From the NCBI RefSeq assembly GCF_002419815.1, contig NZ_DIGV01000041.1, positions 62,001 through 126,000 of the forward strand: a stretch of 64,000 nt of DNA, read 5' to 3'. Position numbers and translations under genes: made by a program. The notes beneath the pieces are model-generated. The model searched no databases. It saw only the letters and a list, made by a program, of their open reading frames with translations, and was not told the origin of the DNA. Numbering within the stretch: position 1 is the stretch's first letter; each line of letters starts with the position of its first letter. Of this stretch, positions 18,433 to 27,244 are shown in pieces. The DNA comes from Brevundimonas sp. UBA5713 (lineage in GTDB: Bacteria; Pseudomonadota; Alphaproteobacteria; Caulobacterales; Caulobacteraceae).

Positions 18433-20838
18433 ATGGTGAAGATAGCCGAACGCTGGTTCGTCTGGGCGGCAATGACGCTGTTGGCGGGTGTAGCCGCCGC
18501 GGGCGTGCTGATTGCTGTCTATGCGGCCTATGTGCTGTACGATCTGCCGGACACGTCAGAGTTGGCGGACTATCGTCCTGCGACAGCGACGCGGGTTTAT
18601 GCCGGTGACGGCACCCTGATCGGCGAGTTCTCGGATCAACGCCGCATCTATGTCACCTATGAGCAGGTGCCGGATCAGCTGATCGAGGCTTTCCTTGCTG
18701 CCGAAGATCGCAGCTTTTTCAACCACGGCGGCATCGATGTGTCGGGCGTGGGCCGCGCCATGTTCAAGAACGTGTTCAACGTTCTGTCCGGCCGACGTCT
18801 TGAAGGCGGCTCGACCATCACCCAGCAGGTCGCCAAGAACGTTCTTCTGACCCATGAATCCAGCCTGAACCGTAAGCTGAAAGAAGCCATTCTGGCGGCG
18901 CGTCTTGAGTCGATCATGACGAAAGAAGAGCTGCTTGAGCTGTATCTGAACGAAATCTACCTCGGGTATCGCTCCTATGGCGTGGCATCGGCCGCCTTCA
19001 ATTATTTCGGCAAGTCGCTGGAGCAGCTGACGGTCGATGAGGCGGCCTTCCTTGCGGCCCTGCCTAAAGCCCCCTCCAACTATCACCCGCGCCGTAATCC
19101 CGAGGCGGCTCTGAACCGCCGTAACTGGGTGCTGGGTCAGATGGAATCGGCAGGCTTTATCACCGACGCCCAGTACCAGCAGGCGCTGGCCCGTCCGCTG
19201 AACACGCGTGCTGCGCCGCGCCGCGCTGAATATGCCGACGCTGACTTCTTCGTTGAAGAAGCCCGCCGTCGCGCCATTGCCATGTTCGGCGTCGAGGAGG
19301 TGAACCGCGGCGGCTATTACTTGCGCACGACCCTAGACCCCGAGCTGCAGTCGGCGGCCCGCGTGGCCCTGATGCGCGGTCTGGAAAGCTATGACCGTCG
19401 CCACGGCTGGCGCGGAGCGTGGGGCGAAACCGATTTTGCCGATGGCTGGCAGGAGGCTGCGCTGAAGAAGCAGTCACCGCCGGAGCGTCGTACCTGGGTG
19501 CCTGCGGCTGTCGAAAGCGTGTCGGGTGGTACTGTCCGCATCCGTCTGGCGCGCGAAGACAAGACCGGAACTCTTGTCGGCTCCGACGTCAGCTGGGCCA
19601 ACAACAGCCGTCAGCCCTTGAAACGTGGCGATCTGATCTTCGTAGAGCCACAAGGCGGCCAGTACGGCCTGCGTCAGGTTCCGGCCGTGAACGGCGCACT
19701 GGTCGCCATTGACCCGCAATCGGGCCGCGTGCTGGCCATGGTGGGGGGCTATTCCTATGGTCTGTCCAGCTTCAACCGCGCGACCCAAGCCAGCCGCCAG
19801 CCGGGCTCGACCTTCAAGCCCTTCGTCTACGCGGCGGCGCTGGAGGGCGATTTCACGCCCGCGTCGATTGTTTTGGATGCCCCCATCAGCTTCCCGGGTG
19901 GCCCGGGTGGGCGTCCGTGGACTCCGTCGAACTACAGCGGTCGCTATTATGGTCCGCAGACCCTGCGTCGCGGTCTGGAGCTGTCGCGCAACGTCATGAC
20001 CGTGCGTCTGGCACAGGCTGTGGGCATGAAGAATGTCGTGGACCTGTCCAAGAAACTGGGCGTGGTGGATGATATGCAGCCCAATCTGGCCATGTCGCTG
20101 GGGGCAGGGGAAACCACGCCCTATCAGATCACCTCGGCCTATGCGGCCTTCGTGAATGGCGGTCGGCGTATTGATCCGTACCTGATCGAAGTGGTGCAAG
20201 ACCGTTACGGCCAGACCATTCACCGCGCCGATCAACGCGGTTGCCGCGAGTGCAGCCGTCCGTTCAGCGGTCAGGAATCGCCGCGTCTTCAAGATCGTGG
20301 CGAGCAGGTTCTGGACCCGATCACTGCATATCAGGTCAGCTCCATGCTGGAAGGCGTGGTCCAGCGCGGTACAGCAGCACGTGTGCGCGGACTGGGTCGC
20401 TGGGTCGGCGGCAAGACCGGTACAACCAACGAATATCGTTCGGCCTGGTTCGTGGGCTTCACCACTGACATCGTCGTTGGCGTGTTCATCGGCTTCGATG
20501 ACAACCGCCCGCTGGGGCATGGTGAAACCGGCACCACGGCGGCTGTGCCGATCTTTGGCGAGTTTATGGAAAGCGCGTTGAAAAAGCGTCCGGCCCGTCC
20601 CTTCGTGCGTCCGCGCAATGCTGTGTTCCGTACGGTGAACGGCATTGAAGAAGCCTTCCGCCCAGGTACCGAGCGTCAGGTCCGCGAAGAGGCTCCGGCC
20701 GCGCCGCAAGGCCCGCAAAACTACTATGACGTCCTGCGTCGCGAGCAGGAAGCTGCCGCACAAACCGGCGCGCCTGTAGCACCGACGCCCCCTCCGCCGA
20801 AGAAGGAGCCGGCTGAGGACTTGAGCGGGCTGTACTGA
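18433..20838 (+). CDS. mrcA: Bifunctional penicillin-binding protein 1A
   Basis: An 801-residue class A PBP that polymerises and cross-links peptidoglycan. One N-terminal membrane anchor (about 8-33) precedes a GT51 domain with the catalytic AAEDRSFFNHGG (about 91) and GGSTITQQVAKN. An OB-like linker leads to the transpeptidase domain, with SxxK in RQPGSTFKPFVYAA, the SRN motif (LSRNVMTVRL) and KTGT (GKTGTTNEYRSAWFVG). The C-terminus is a Pro-rich, acidic tail. A good ribosome site (GGAG) precedes ATG 18433. Confidence 0.95.
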   Translation: MVKIAERWFVWAAMTLLAGVAAAGVLIAVYAAYVLYDLPDTSELADYRPATATRVYAGDGTLIGEFSDQRRIYVTYEQVPDQLIEAFLAAEDRSFFNHGGIDVSGVGRAMFKNVFNVLSGRRLEGGSTITQQVAKNVLLTHESSLNRKLKEAILAARLESIMTKEELLELYLNEIYLGYRSYGVASAAFNYFGKSLEQLTVDEAAFLAALPKAPSNYHPRRNPEAALNRRNWVLGQMESAGFITDAQYQQALARPLNTRAAPRRAEYADADFFVEEARRRAIAMFGVEEVNRGGYYLRTTLDPELQSAARVALMRGLESYDRRHGWRGAWGETDFADGWQEAALKKQSPPERRTWVPAAVESVSGGTVRIRLAREDKTGTLVGSDVSWANNSRQPLKRGDLIFVEPQGGQYGLRQVPAVNGALVAIDPQSGRVLAMVGGYSYGLSSFNRATQASRQPGSTFKPFVYAAALEGDFTPASIVLDAPISFPGGPGGRPWTPSNYSGRYYGPQTLRRGLELSRNVMTVRLAQAVGMKNVVDLSKKLGVVDDMQPNLAMSLGAGETTPYQITSAYAAFVNGGRRIDPYLIEVVQDRYGQTIHRADQRGCRECSRPFSGQESPRLQDRGEQVLDPITAYQVSSMLEGVVQRGTAARVRGLGRWVGGKTGTTNEYRSAWFVGFTTDIVVGVFIGFDDNRPLGHGETGTTAAVPIFGEFMESALKKRPARPFVRPRNAVFRTVNGIEEAFRPGTERQVREEAPAAPQGPQNYYDVLRREQEAAAQTGAPVAPTPPPPKKEPAEDLSGLY

Positions 20839-20926
20839 ACCTCTAGTTAGGGGGCACGAAATTAGCGGCGCATCCGTTGGGCGGGTGCGCCGTTTCCCTT
20901 CCATACCGATCGCATTGGAGTTTGCG

Positions 20927-22040
20927 ATGAGACTGGATGTCGAGGCCATGAAGGCCGACATCGAGCAGAGCGTTGCTCTGCTCAGGAGGCGACTTTGACT
21001 GGGATGTCGCTCTAAGAAAGCTCGATGAGCTGAACGCACGCGTCGAAGATCCGACGCTGTGGGACAATCCCGAACAGGCTCAAGCCGTCAGCCGCGAACG
21101 TTCACGGCTGGAAGATCAGGTCAACACCGTCAAACAGATGGAACGCGATCTGGAAGACGGGCTGATGCTGGCTGAAATGGCTGACGAGGAAGGTGACGAA
21201 GCCGCCCTTGAAGAAGCCCGCGTCATGCTGCGCGGCATCAAGGAGCGCGCCGCTCGCGCCGAACTTGAAGCTCTGCTGTCCGGTGAAGCCGACGGCAACG
21301 ACGCCTATCTGGAAGTCAACTCGGGTGCCGGTGGCACGGAGTCGAACGACTGGGCAGGCATGTTGCTGCGCATGTATACGCGTTGGGCCAAGGCGCACGG
21401 CTATGAGGTCGAGATCGAGGCCGAAGAAGCGGGCGAACAGGCCGGCATCAAGTCCGCCACCATTCAGGTGAAGGGCCCCAATGCCTATGGCTGGCTTAAG
21501 TCGGAATCGGGTGTGCACCGTCTGGTTCGCATCAGCCCGTATGATGCCGCAGCCAAGCGCCACACCTCGTTCGCCTCGATCGGCGTGTCGCCCGTGGTGG
21601 ATGACACCATCGAGATCGACATCAATCCGGCGGACGTGCGCACGGACACCTACCGTGCCTCGGGCGCGGGTGGCCAGCACATCAACAAGACGGACTCGGC
21701 TGTCCGACTGACCCACATTCCGACCAATACGGTTGTGGCGTGTCAGGCTGGCCGCTCCCAGCACCAGAACCGCGAACAAGCGTGGAAGATGCTGCGGGCC
21801 CGCCTGTATGAACTGGAACTGCAAAAGCGCGAAGCCGCCGCTCAGGCGCTGGCGGATGCCAAGACCGATATCGGTTGGGGCCACCAGATCCGATCCTATG
21901 TGCTGCAGCCTTATCAGATGGTCAAAGACTTGCGCACCAATGTCGAAACCTCGGACACCCAAGGTGTTCTAGACGGTGATCTGGATGCCTTCATGGGGGC
22001 CGCACTGGCTGCTCGCGTGGGCGAGACGCGCGACAGCTAA
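20927..22040 (+). CDS. prfB: Peptide chain release factor 2, expressed by programmed +1 frameshift
   Basis: Releases peptides at UGA and UAA. Zero frame opens at ATG 20927 and stops at TGA 20996-20998 after 23 codons; the main frame resumes at GAC 20997 and runs to 22040, giving 370 residues in all. The recoding cassette is complete: an internal ribosome-site-like AGGAGG (20984-20989), three bases, then CTT TGA C, the same layout as E. coli. The GGQ motif (ASGAGGQHINKT) is intact. The stop-recognition tripeptide reads SPY rather than the usual SPF. Starting the gene at ATG 20973 would miss the true N-terminus. Confidence 0.95.
20984..20999 (+). promoter_or_regulatory. prfB programmed +1 frameshift site
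   Basis: AGGAGG, a three-base spacer CGA, then CTT-TGA-C. The slippery leucine codon CTT and the weak UGA-C stop context are as in characterised RF2 genes, so RF2 levels are expected to be autoregulated: scarce RF2 favours the shift. Confidence 0.92.
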
Positions 22041-22060
22041 AACCTGTCGTTCAGTCAAAG

Positions 22061-22092
22061 AAAAAGGGGCGGATTTCTCCGCCCCTTTTTTT
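22061..22092 (+). terminator. prfB terminator, probably bidirectional
   Basis: A stem of about 13 bp (AAAAAGGGGCGGA with its complement, loop TTTC) and a T run of seven. It lies between the convergent prfB and bactofilin genes and has an A run on the other side, so it may serve both. Confidence 0.85.
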
Positions 22093-22111
22093 AATGTCTG
22101 CCTCAGCCGGC

Positions 22112-22906
22112 TTATTCGCCGGTCGGATCGGACGCTGGGGGCGGAGCGCTGTCTTCTTCGGCGCGTTTGGCCTGGGTAGAGCGTCCCGAGAACCATGCAC
22201 CGCGATCGACGGTGAGTTGCTCTTGGGTAATGTCGCCCTCGACACGCGACGACGCATGCAGGTGAACCTGTTTAGCCACGATGGCCCCAGTCACCTTGCC
22301 GCGCACCTCCAGCACATCGGCGTGGACGGTGCCCTCGACGGAGCCGTTTTGATTAATCAGGACATGCGAGACACGAACGTCGCCTTTGACGGTGCCTTCG
22401 ATGACCAGCTGTCCTACCCCCGAGATATCACCCTCGAAGGTCATTCCATTTCCAAGCACCGATGTGACCTCTCTGGTGGGGCGTGAAGGGGGATTGCCGC
22501 GATTGTTGCCGCCGTTGCCGCCAGAGCTGCTGCCCCAGCCTGAACCGCCGCCCGAACTACCGCCCGATCCACTTCCGGCGCCGCCGCCACTCGCTGCGGC
22601 TACGGGAGGGGTACCGCCCGCTCCCGATGCCGTCAGAGGTTCATGGCCCGATTGGCCGAATGTGCCGTAGGTTGTAGGAGACGCGGCGGGCTCCGGAGTG
22701 GCGGCAGCCAGGGTCTGGGGCCGGGCCGGCTCGGGCACTTCAGGGGCAGGGCTATACGTCGGCTGCGCCGAAGTGCCGACCTGTTCGTCCAGAATCTCGG
22801 CTTCGAGTTCCAGCTCGTCATCAATGTCGTGCAGATCGTCAGACGACTGCGTGCTACCCATGGCACGTGTAGGAGGTGGCACGTAGGGCTTGCCCTTGTT
22901 GAACAT
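22112..22906 (-). CDS. bacA: Bactofilin
   Basis: A 264-residue cytoskeletal protein. The bactofilin (DUF583) beta-helix core spans about 145-235, with repeated short turns such as GDISGVGQLVIEGTVKGDVRVSH and VHADVLEVRGKVTGAIVA. The N-terminal third is acidic and Pro-rich, and a Gly/Ser/Asn-rich stretch (about 95-140) looks disordered. In Caulobacter, bactofilins polymerise without nucleotide and recruit cell-wall enzymes at the stalk base; the name bacA is by analogy. An inverted repeat lies upstream at 22961-22985. Confidence 0.88.
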   Translation of the reverse strand: MFNKGKPYVPPPTRAMGSTQSSDDLHDIDDELELEAEILDEQVGTSAQPTYSPAPEVPEPARPQTLAAATPEPAASPTTYGTFGQSGHEPLTASGAGGTPPVAAASGGGAGSGSGGSSGGGSGWGSSSGGNGGNNRGNPPSRPTREVTSVLGNGMTFEGDISGVGQLVIEGTVKGDVRVSHVLINQNGSVEGTVHADVLEVRGKVTGAIVAKQVHLHASSRVEGDITQEQLTVDRGAWFSGRSTQAKRAEEDSAPPPASDPTGE

Positions 22907-22960
22907 AGAGGCCTCCGCTGATCGCCTTGCGGCTGGGGGGATGAGGACGACTCATCAATC

Positions 22961-22985
22961 TTTGTTATGGTGAAGGTATAACAAA
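22961..22985. promoter_or_regulatory. Inverted repeat TTTGTTAT-N9-ATAACAAA upstream of bactofilin
   Basis: Two perfect 8-base arms separated by nine bases, 55 bp upstream of the bactofilin start. The arm TTTGTTAT also occurs in the palindrome upstream of the TetR operon (11602-11609). It is probably a regulator-binding site; the spacing does not match a standard Zur or Fur box. Confidence 0.35.
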
Positions 22986-23042
22986 CGTGAATCGCGGTTC
23001 GATCAAACGGAGAAATGTTCGTTTTTCTAAATATTTGAGCTC

Positions 23043-23510
23043 TTAAAGTTCTTTAGCTACCTCAAGTACCTCTTGAGCGTGGCCTTTTACCTTTACGTTG
23101 TGCCAGACGCGGGCAATGCGGCCTTCACGGTCGATCAGGAATGTGGCTCGCTCGATGCCCATATATTCGCGGCCATACAGCTTTTTCTGGATCCACACGC
23201 CCCAAGCCTCGGTGACGATGCCGTCTTCGTCCGAGCCCAGAATGACTTTCAGATCGTGCTTGGACTTAAAGCGGTCCAGCTTTTTGACCGTGTCGCGCGA
23301 AATGCCAATCACCGCAGTATCCGCCGCCTCGAACTGATCGATCAGGGTCGAAAAATCCTGCCCCTCGGTCGTGCAGCCGGGGGTGTCGGCCTTGGGGTAG
23401 AAATAGACAACGACTTTGCGGCCCATGAAGGCGGCCAGATCGAACCGGCCCTCGCCATCGGTGGCAAGGACCAGAGCGGGTGCGACAGCGTTTTCGGTCA
23501 GTTGGGTCAT
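23043..23510 (-). CDS. bcp: Thiol peroxidase of the Bcp/PrxQ family
   Basis: A 155-residue peroxiredoxin that reduces hydroperoxides. The peroxidatic cysteine is in ADTPGCTTEGQDF (about residue 49). Most Bcp proteins have a resolving cysteine five residues later; here that position is not Cys and no other cysteine is present, so the enzyme is probably 1-Cys. The start at 23510 (MTQLTENAV) is preceded by AGGAG at nine bases; the longer frame from 23558 has no such support. It lies 47 bp downstream of tyrS on the same strand. Confidence 0.92.
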   Translation of the reverse strand: MTQLTENAVAPALVLATDGEGRFDLAAFMGRKVVVYFYPKADTPGCTTEGQDFSTLIDQFEAADTAVIGISRDTVKKLDRFKSKHDLKVILGSDEDGIVTEAWGVWIQKKLYGREYMGIERATFLIDREGRIARVWHNVKVKGHAQEVLEVAKEL

Positions 23511-23557
23511 GGTCTCAACTCCTGATACTTGGTGGCGCACCCGCGCCGTTGTGGTCA

Positions 23558-24814
23558 TTAGACCGGCTTGACCAGCACGATCTTCTTCTTGCCAGCCGCC
23601 AGCTTGATCACGCCCTCGGCATTGACGTCGGCCTCGGCGATCAGCTGGGCACCATCAGATACAGCCACGTCGTTCAGACGCAGACCGCCACCCTGGGCCA
23701 ATCGGCGGGCTTCGCCGTTCGATTGCGTCAGGCCTGCCTTGGTGATGACAGCGGCGACCATGGCACCGATGACTTCATCGCGTGGCAGCTCAACCGTCGG
23801 CAGGTCGGCCGAAAGCTGGCCTTTTTCAAACGCAGCCTCGGCAGCAGCGCGGGCAGCCTTGGCGGCTTCCTCGCCGTGCATCATGGTGGTGGTAGCGTCT
23901 GCGAGGGCTTTCTTGGCCTCGTTGATCTGCGCGCCTTCCATGGCTTCGTAGGCGGCAATCTCTTCCAGCGTCAGGTCAGTGAACAGGCGCATGAAGCGAC
24001 CCACGTCAGCGTCCTCGACGTTGCGCCAGAACTGCCAGTAGTCGTACGGGCTCAGCTGTTCTTCGTTCAGCCAGATGGCACCGCCTGCGGTCTTGCCCAT
24101 CTTGCCGCCCGAAGCGGTCGTCAGCAGCGGCGTGGTCAGGCCGAACGAGGCCTTTTGGTCCACGCGACGCACCAGATCGACCCCCGAGGTGATGTTCCCC
24201 CACTGGTCCGAGCCGCCCATCTGCAGGGTGACATTGTGGGCGCGATTCAGTTCGAGGAAGTCCACCGACTGCATCAGCATGTAGTTGAATTCGAGGAAGG
24301 TCATCGGCTGCTCGCGCTCGAGGCGCAGCTTAACCGAGTCGTAAGCCAACATGCGGTTGATGGTGAAATGCGTGCCGTAGTCGCGCAGGAACTGGACGTA
24401 GCCGTATTGCGACAGCCAGTCGTCGTTGTTCAGCATGATGGCGTCGGTCGGGCCGTCACCAAAGGTCAGGAATTTGGCGAAGACCTTTTTGATGCCGTCG
24501 ATATTGGCTTGAATGGTTTCGTCGGTCAGTTGCGGACGCGAGGTGTCCTTGCCGGTCGGGTCTCCGACGCGGGTGGTGCCGCCGCCCATGAGAACAATCG
24601 GCTTATGGCCCGCCTGCTGAAGGCGGCGCAGCATCATGATCTGAATCAGCGAACCCACGTGCAGTGACGGGGCCGTCGCGTCGAAACCGATATAGCCCGT
24701 AACGATGCCTTTGGATGCCGCCTCGTCCAGTTCGGTCGGGTGCGTAATCTGATGGATATAGCCGCGGTCCTGAAGCGTTTTCAGGAAGTCGGATTTGAAG
24801 GCGGTCTCGGTCAT
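23558..24814 (-). CDS. tyrS: Tyrosyl-tRNA synthetase
   Basis: A 418-residue class I synthetase. The HIGH-like motif is HVGS in APSLHVGSLIQIMMLRRLQ, QMGGSDQWGNI lines the tyrosine pocket, and the KMSKS equivalent is GGKMGKTAGG (about 235). The C-terminal S4-like RNA-binding domain is present (about 350-418). ATG 24814 (MTETAFKSDF) is chosen over an upstream ATG that adds 11 unrelated residues. It is divergent from anmK, an arrangement seen in Caulobacter relatives. Confidence 0.95.
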   Translation of the reverse strand: MTETAFKSDFLKTLQDRGYIHQITHPTELDEAASKGIVTGYIGFDATAPSLHVGSLIQIMMLRRLQQAGHKPIVLMGGGTTRVGDPTGKDTSRPQLTDETIQANIDGIKKVFAKFLTFGDGPTDAIMLNNDDWLSQYGYVQFLRDYGTHFTINRMLAYDSVKLRLEREQPMTFLEFNYMLMQSVDFLELNRAHNVTLQMGGSDQWGNITSGVDLVRRVDQKASFGLTTPLLTTASGGKMGKTAGGAIWLNEEQLSPYDYWQFWRNVEDADVGRFMRLFTDLTLEEIAAYEAMEGAQINEAKKALADATTTMMHGEEAAKAARAAAEAAFEKGQLSADLPTVELPRDEVIGAMVAAVITKAGLTQSNGEARRLAQGGGLRLNDVAVSDGAQLIAEADVNAEGVIKLAAGKKKIVLVKPV

Positions 24815-24993
24815 GGCAGATCCGTTACAGTCAAAACTGGCGGCCATGTTCCGGGGAATTCAGCCGCCAAGGGTAGGGCGGCAAAGATCGCGGCCGCTCG
24901 CTTAGGCGAGGCCGTAATAATAGGTCACGAAAAGAACGTCACGCGCGATCATGAGGCCTAGCTACAGTTTGCGGTCCGTGGCAGTCAAGCGGC

Positions 24994-26160
24994 ATGACTG
25001 ATCAGGCTTCCCCCAAAATCCTTCGTGTCCTCGGCTTTATGACTGGCACCTCTCTGGATGCCGTCGACATGGCCGTCATCGAGACGGATGGACACGACAT
25101 TATAGGCTTCGGCCCGTGCGGCGATATGAAACTAGATCCCGACACGCGCGAGGCCGTGGAGTACGCCATCGAGGATGCCTTCGATTGGGAACGCGACGAA
25201 GAAGAACCTGAAAGCTTTGACGACGCCCGATATGCCATTGCCGATGCGCATCTAGCGGCGGCTATGGGCTTTATGGCGATGAATGGCGTGAAGTCTTCGT
25301 CGCTCGATCTGGTCGGCGTGCATGGCCAAACGGTGCTGCACGAGGCACCGACAGCCAATATGTCGGGCCGCACGGTACAACTGATCGATGCCATTTCGGT
25401 GGCCGATGGTCTGGGCCTTCCGGTTGTCCATGACTTCCGCACAGCGGATGTGGTCGCTGGCGGGCAGGGGGCTCCGCTGGCCCCGGTCTATCACGCGGCG
25501 CTGGTACGCTATTCGGGGCTGACGGGGCCGGTGGCCGTGCTGAACCTTGGAGGGGTTGGAAACATCACCTTGGTCCGTGCCAATGGCGATTTGGAAGCGT
25601 TCGACACGGGGCCCGCGAATGGCATGGTCGACCAGCTGGTCCAGTCGCGACTGCGCAAGCGCATGGACGACGGCGGTAAGTTGGCCCTAGCGGGTACCGT
25701 CGATGCGGAAGTGCTTCGGGAATATCTGTCGCATCCCTATTTTGCGGCAACGGGTCCCAAATCGCTGGATCGGTTCGATTTCTCGCTCGATCCAGTCGAG
25801 CATCTGAAAACCGAAGATGCTGCCACAACCTTGACGGCCTTTGCTGCCGAAGCTGTCGCACTGGGCGTTGCCCGTTGCAGTGAACAGCCGAAGGAAGTGA
25901 TCGTCTGCGGTGGCGGTCGTCATAATCCGGCACTGATGGATGCCATTCGCGAGCGTCTCCCGATGCCGGTTACCACAGCCGAGGACAAGGGATGGCGTGG
26001 CGATGTCATCGAGGCCGAAGCCTTTGCCTATCTGGCAGCCCGCAGCCATCTGGGCCTACCGATCAGCTTCCCAGGTACCACGGGCGTCGCCAGCCCGATG
26101 ACGGGAGGCTCCACTGTATATCCCGGTGACGAGCCCGGATCTGAACCAGAAGACATCTAA
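24994..26160 (+). CDS. anmK: Anhydro-N-acetylmuramic acid kinase
   Basis: A 388-residue ASKHA-fold kinase that recycles peptidoglycan by converting 1,6-anhydro-MurNAc to MurNAc-6-phosphate. Landmarks are GFMTGTSLDAVDMAVI (about 14-29, phosphate loop), GVHGQTVLH (about 107), LNLGGVGNIT and VCGGGRHNP. The substrate is the product of lytic transglycosylases such as the one at 14842-16890. It overlaps the next gene by one base (TAATG). Confidence 0.94.
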   Translation: MTDQASPKILRVLGFMTGTSLDAVDMAVIETDGHDIIGFGPCGDMKLDPDTREAVEYAIEDAFDWERDEEEPESFDDARYAIADAHLAAAMGFMAMNGVKSSSLDLVGVHGQTVLHEAPTANMSGRTVQLIDAISVADGLGLPVVHDFRTADVVAGGQGAPLAPVYHAALVRYSGLTGPVAVLNLGGVGNITLVRANGDLEAFDTGPANGMVDQLVQSRLRKRMDDGGKLALAGTVDAEVLREYLSHPYFAATGPKSLDRFDFSLDPVEHLKTEDAATTLTAFAAEAVALGVARCSEQPKEVIVCGGGRHNPALMDAIRERLPMPVTTAEDKGWRGDVIEAEAFAYLAARSHLGLPISFPGTTGVASPMTGGSTVYPGDEPGSEPEDI

Positions 26161-27119
26161 TGACCGTTTCGAGTGCGCGTTTTTGGGGCGTCCTGAGTGG
26201 ACTGGGCGCAGGGGCAATGTGGGGGCTGGTGTTTCTGGCTCCGAAGCTCGCACCCGAGGCTTCTCCGTTTCTTATGTCCGCAGGGCGATACATCGCGTAC
26301 GGGCTCATCGCCGCCTTGCTGATCGCCCCGCGCTGGAAGCGACTTAAGGGTTTGTTGGATCGGCAGGCATGGCTGGCGCTGGTCTGGCTCAGTCTTGCGG
26401 GCAACGTTGTCTATTATCTGTTTCTGGTCGTATCGGTCCACTATGCGGGTGTGGCTGCATCGGCGCTGATTGTCGGCGCTGTGCCCGTCGTGGTGGCGCT
26501 ATGGGGACTGCGTGACCAGAATTCGCCACCTCTAATCAAGGTGGGCCCGCCCATTGCGGTGGCGGCCTTGGCCATTGGACTGATCGGTTATGAGAGCATC
26601 ATGCGCGGTCAACTGGCGGCCGATGCGACTGGCCTGTCGGTAGCTATCGGACTGGTGTCGGCGCTCATCGCATTGGCGCTCTGGACCGCCTACGCCGTGG
26701 GCAACAGCCGCTGGATGGTCAAGATGACCGAAGTCAGCTCGCATGACTGGTCGCTGCTTATCGGTGTGGTCACGGGGGCGTTGTCGCTGCTGCTCGTTCC
26801 GATGGCCGTGCTGACGCTCGGTGATCTTCCGGCTGGTTTCTGGCCGCGCTTCCTGTTGATCAGCTTCGGCATTGCCGTTTTGGCCTCGGTCGTGGGGAAT
26901 GCCTTCTGGAACCGCGCCAGCAGGCTCTTGCCACTGACCATGCTCGGTCAGATGATCGTGTTCGAGACCCTTTTTGCCTTCCTCTATGGCTTCATCTGGG
27001 AGCAGCGCGGCCCGACGGTGATCGAGATCGTCTCTATGATCCTAATGGTGGTTAGCGTGATCTGGTGCGTCAGAGCGCACCGTCCGGCGGCGGAGGCCGT
27101 CAAGGAACTGGAGGCCTAA
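26160..27119 (+). CDS. EamA/DMT-family transporter
   Basis: A 319-residue inner-membrane protein with ten hydrophobic segments in two EamA halves (about 10-145 and 160-305). The N-terminal GAMWGLVFLAPKLAPEASPF and the mid-protein ALWTAYAVGNSRWM are typical of drug/metabolite exporters. Its substrate is unknown. It is translationally coupled to anmK, so an exported cell-wall metabolite is one possibility, but this is only positional evidence. Confidence 0.85.
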   Translation: MTVSSARFWGVLSGLGAGAMWGLVFLAPKLAPEASPFLMSAGRYIAYGLIAALLIAPRWKRLKGLLDRQAWLALVWLSLAGNVVYYLFLVVSVHYAGVAASALIVGAVPVVVALWGLRDQNSPPLIKVGPPIAVAALAIGLIGYESIMRGQLAADATGLSVAIGLVSALIALALWTAYAVGNSRWMVKMTEVSSHDWSLLIGVVTGALSLLLVPMAVLTLGDLPAGFWPRFLLISFGIAVLASVVGNAFWNRASRLLPLTMLGQMIVFETLFAFLYGFIWEQRGPTVIEIVSMILMVVSVIWCVRAHRPAAEAVKELEA

Positions 27120-27122
27120 TAA

Positions 27123-27155
27123 AAAAGAGCGCCTCCTATCCGGAAGCGCTCTTTT
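27123..27155 (+). terminator. anmK-EamA operon terminator
   Basis: A 10-bp stem (27123-27132 with 27146-27155), partly A/T at its base, ending in TTTT directly after the EamA stop codon. Confidence 0.7.
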
Positions 27156-27244
27156 GCTGTCTCGAGTCTAGAGAATGCCCCTTTAGCCGCGATCCCCTGC
27201 GGGGCGCGCTTAGGGGCGAGGTGGCGATGCCACCGCACCATCTA

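Noticed and set aside
19474..21039. Long minus-strand frame (521 codons) across PBP1A and prfB
   Set aside because: Antisense shadow of two well-conserved genes, with no recognisable motif.
23480..24667. Long plus-strand frame (395 codons) opposite tyrS
   Set aside because: Shadow of tyrS; composition and lack of motifs argue against a gene.
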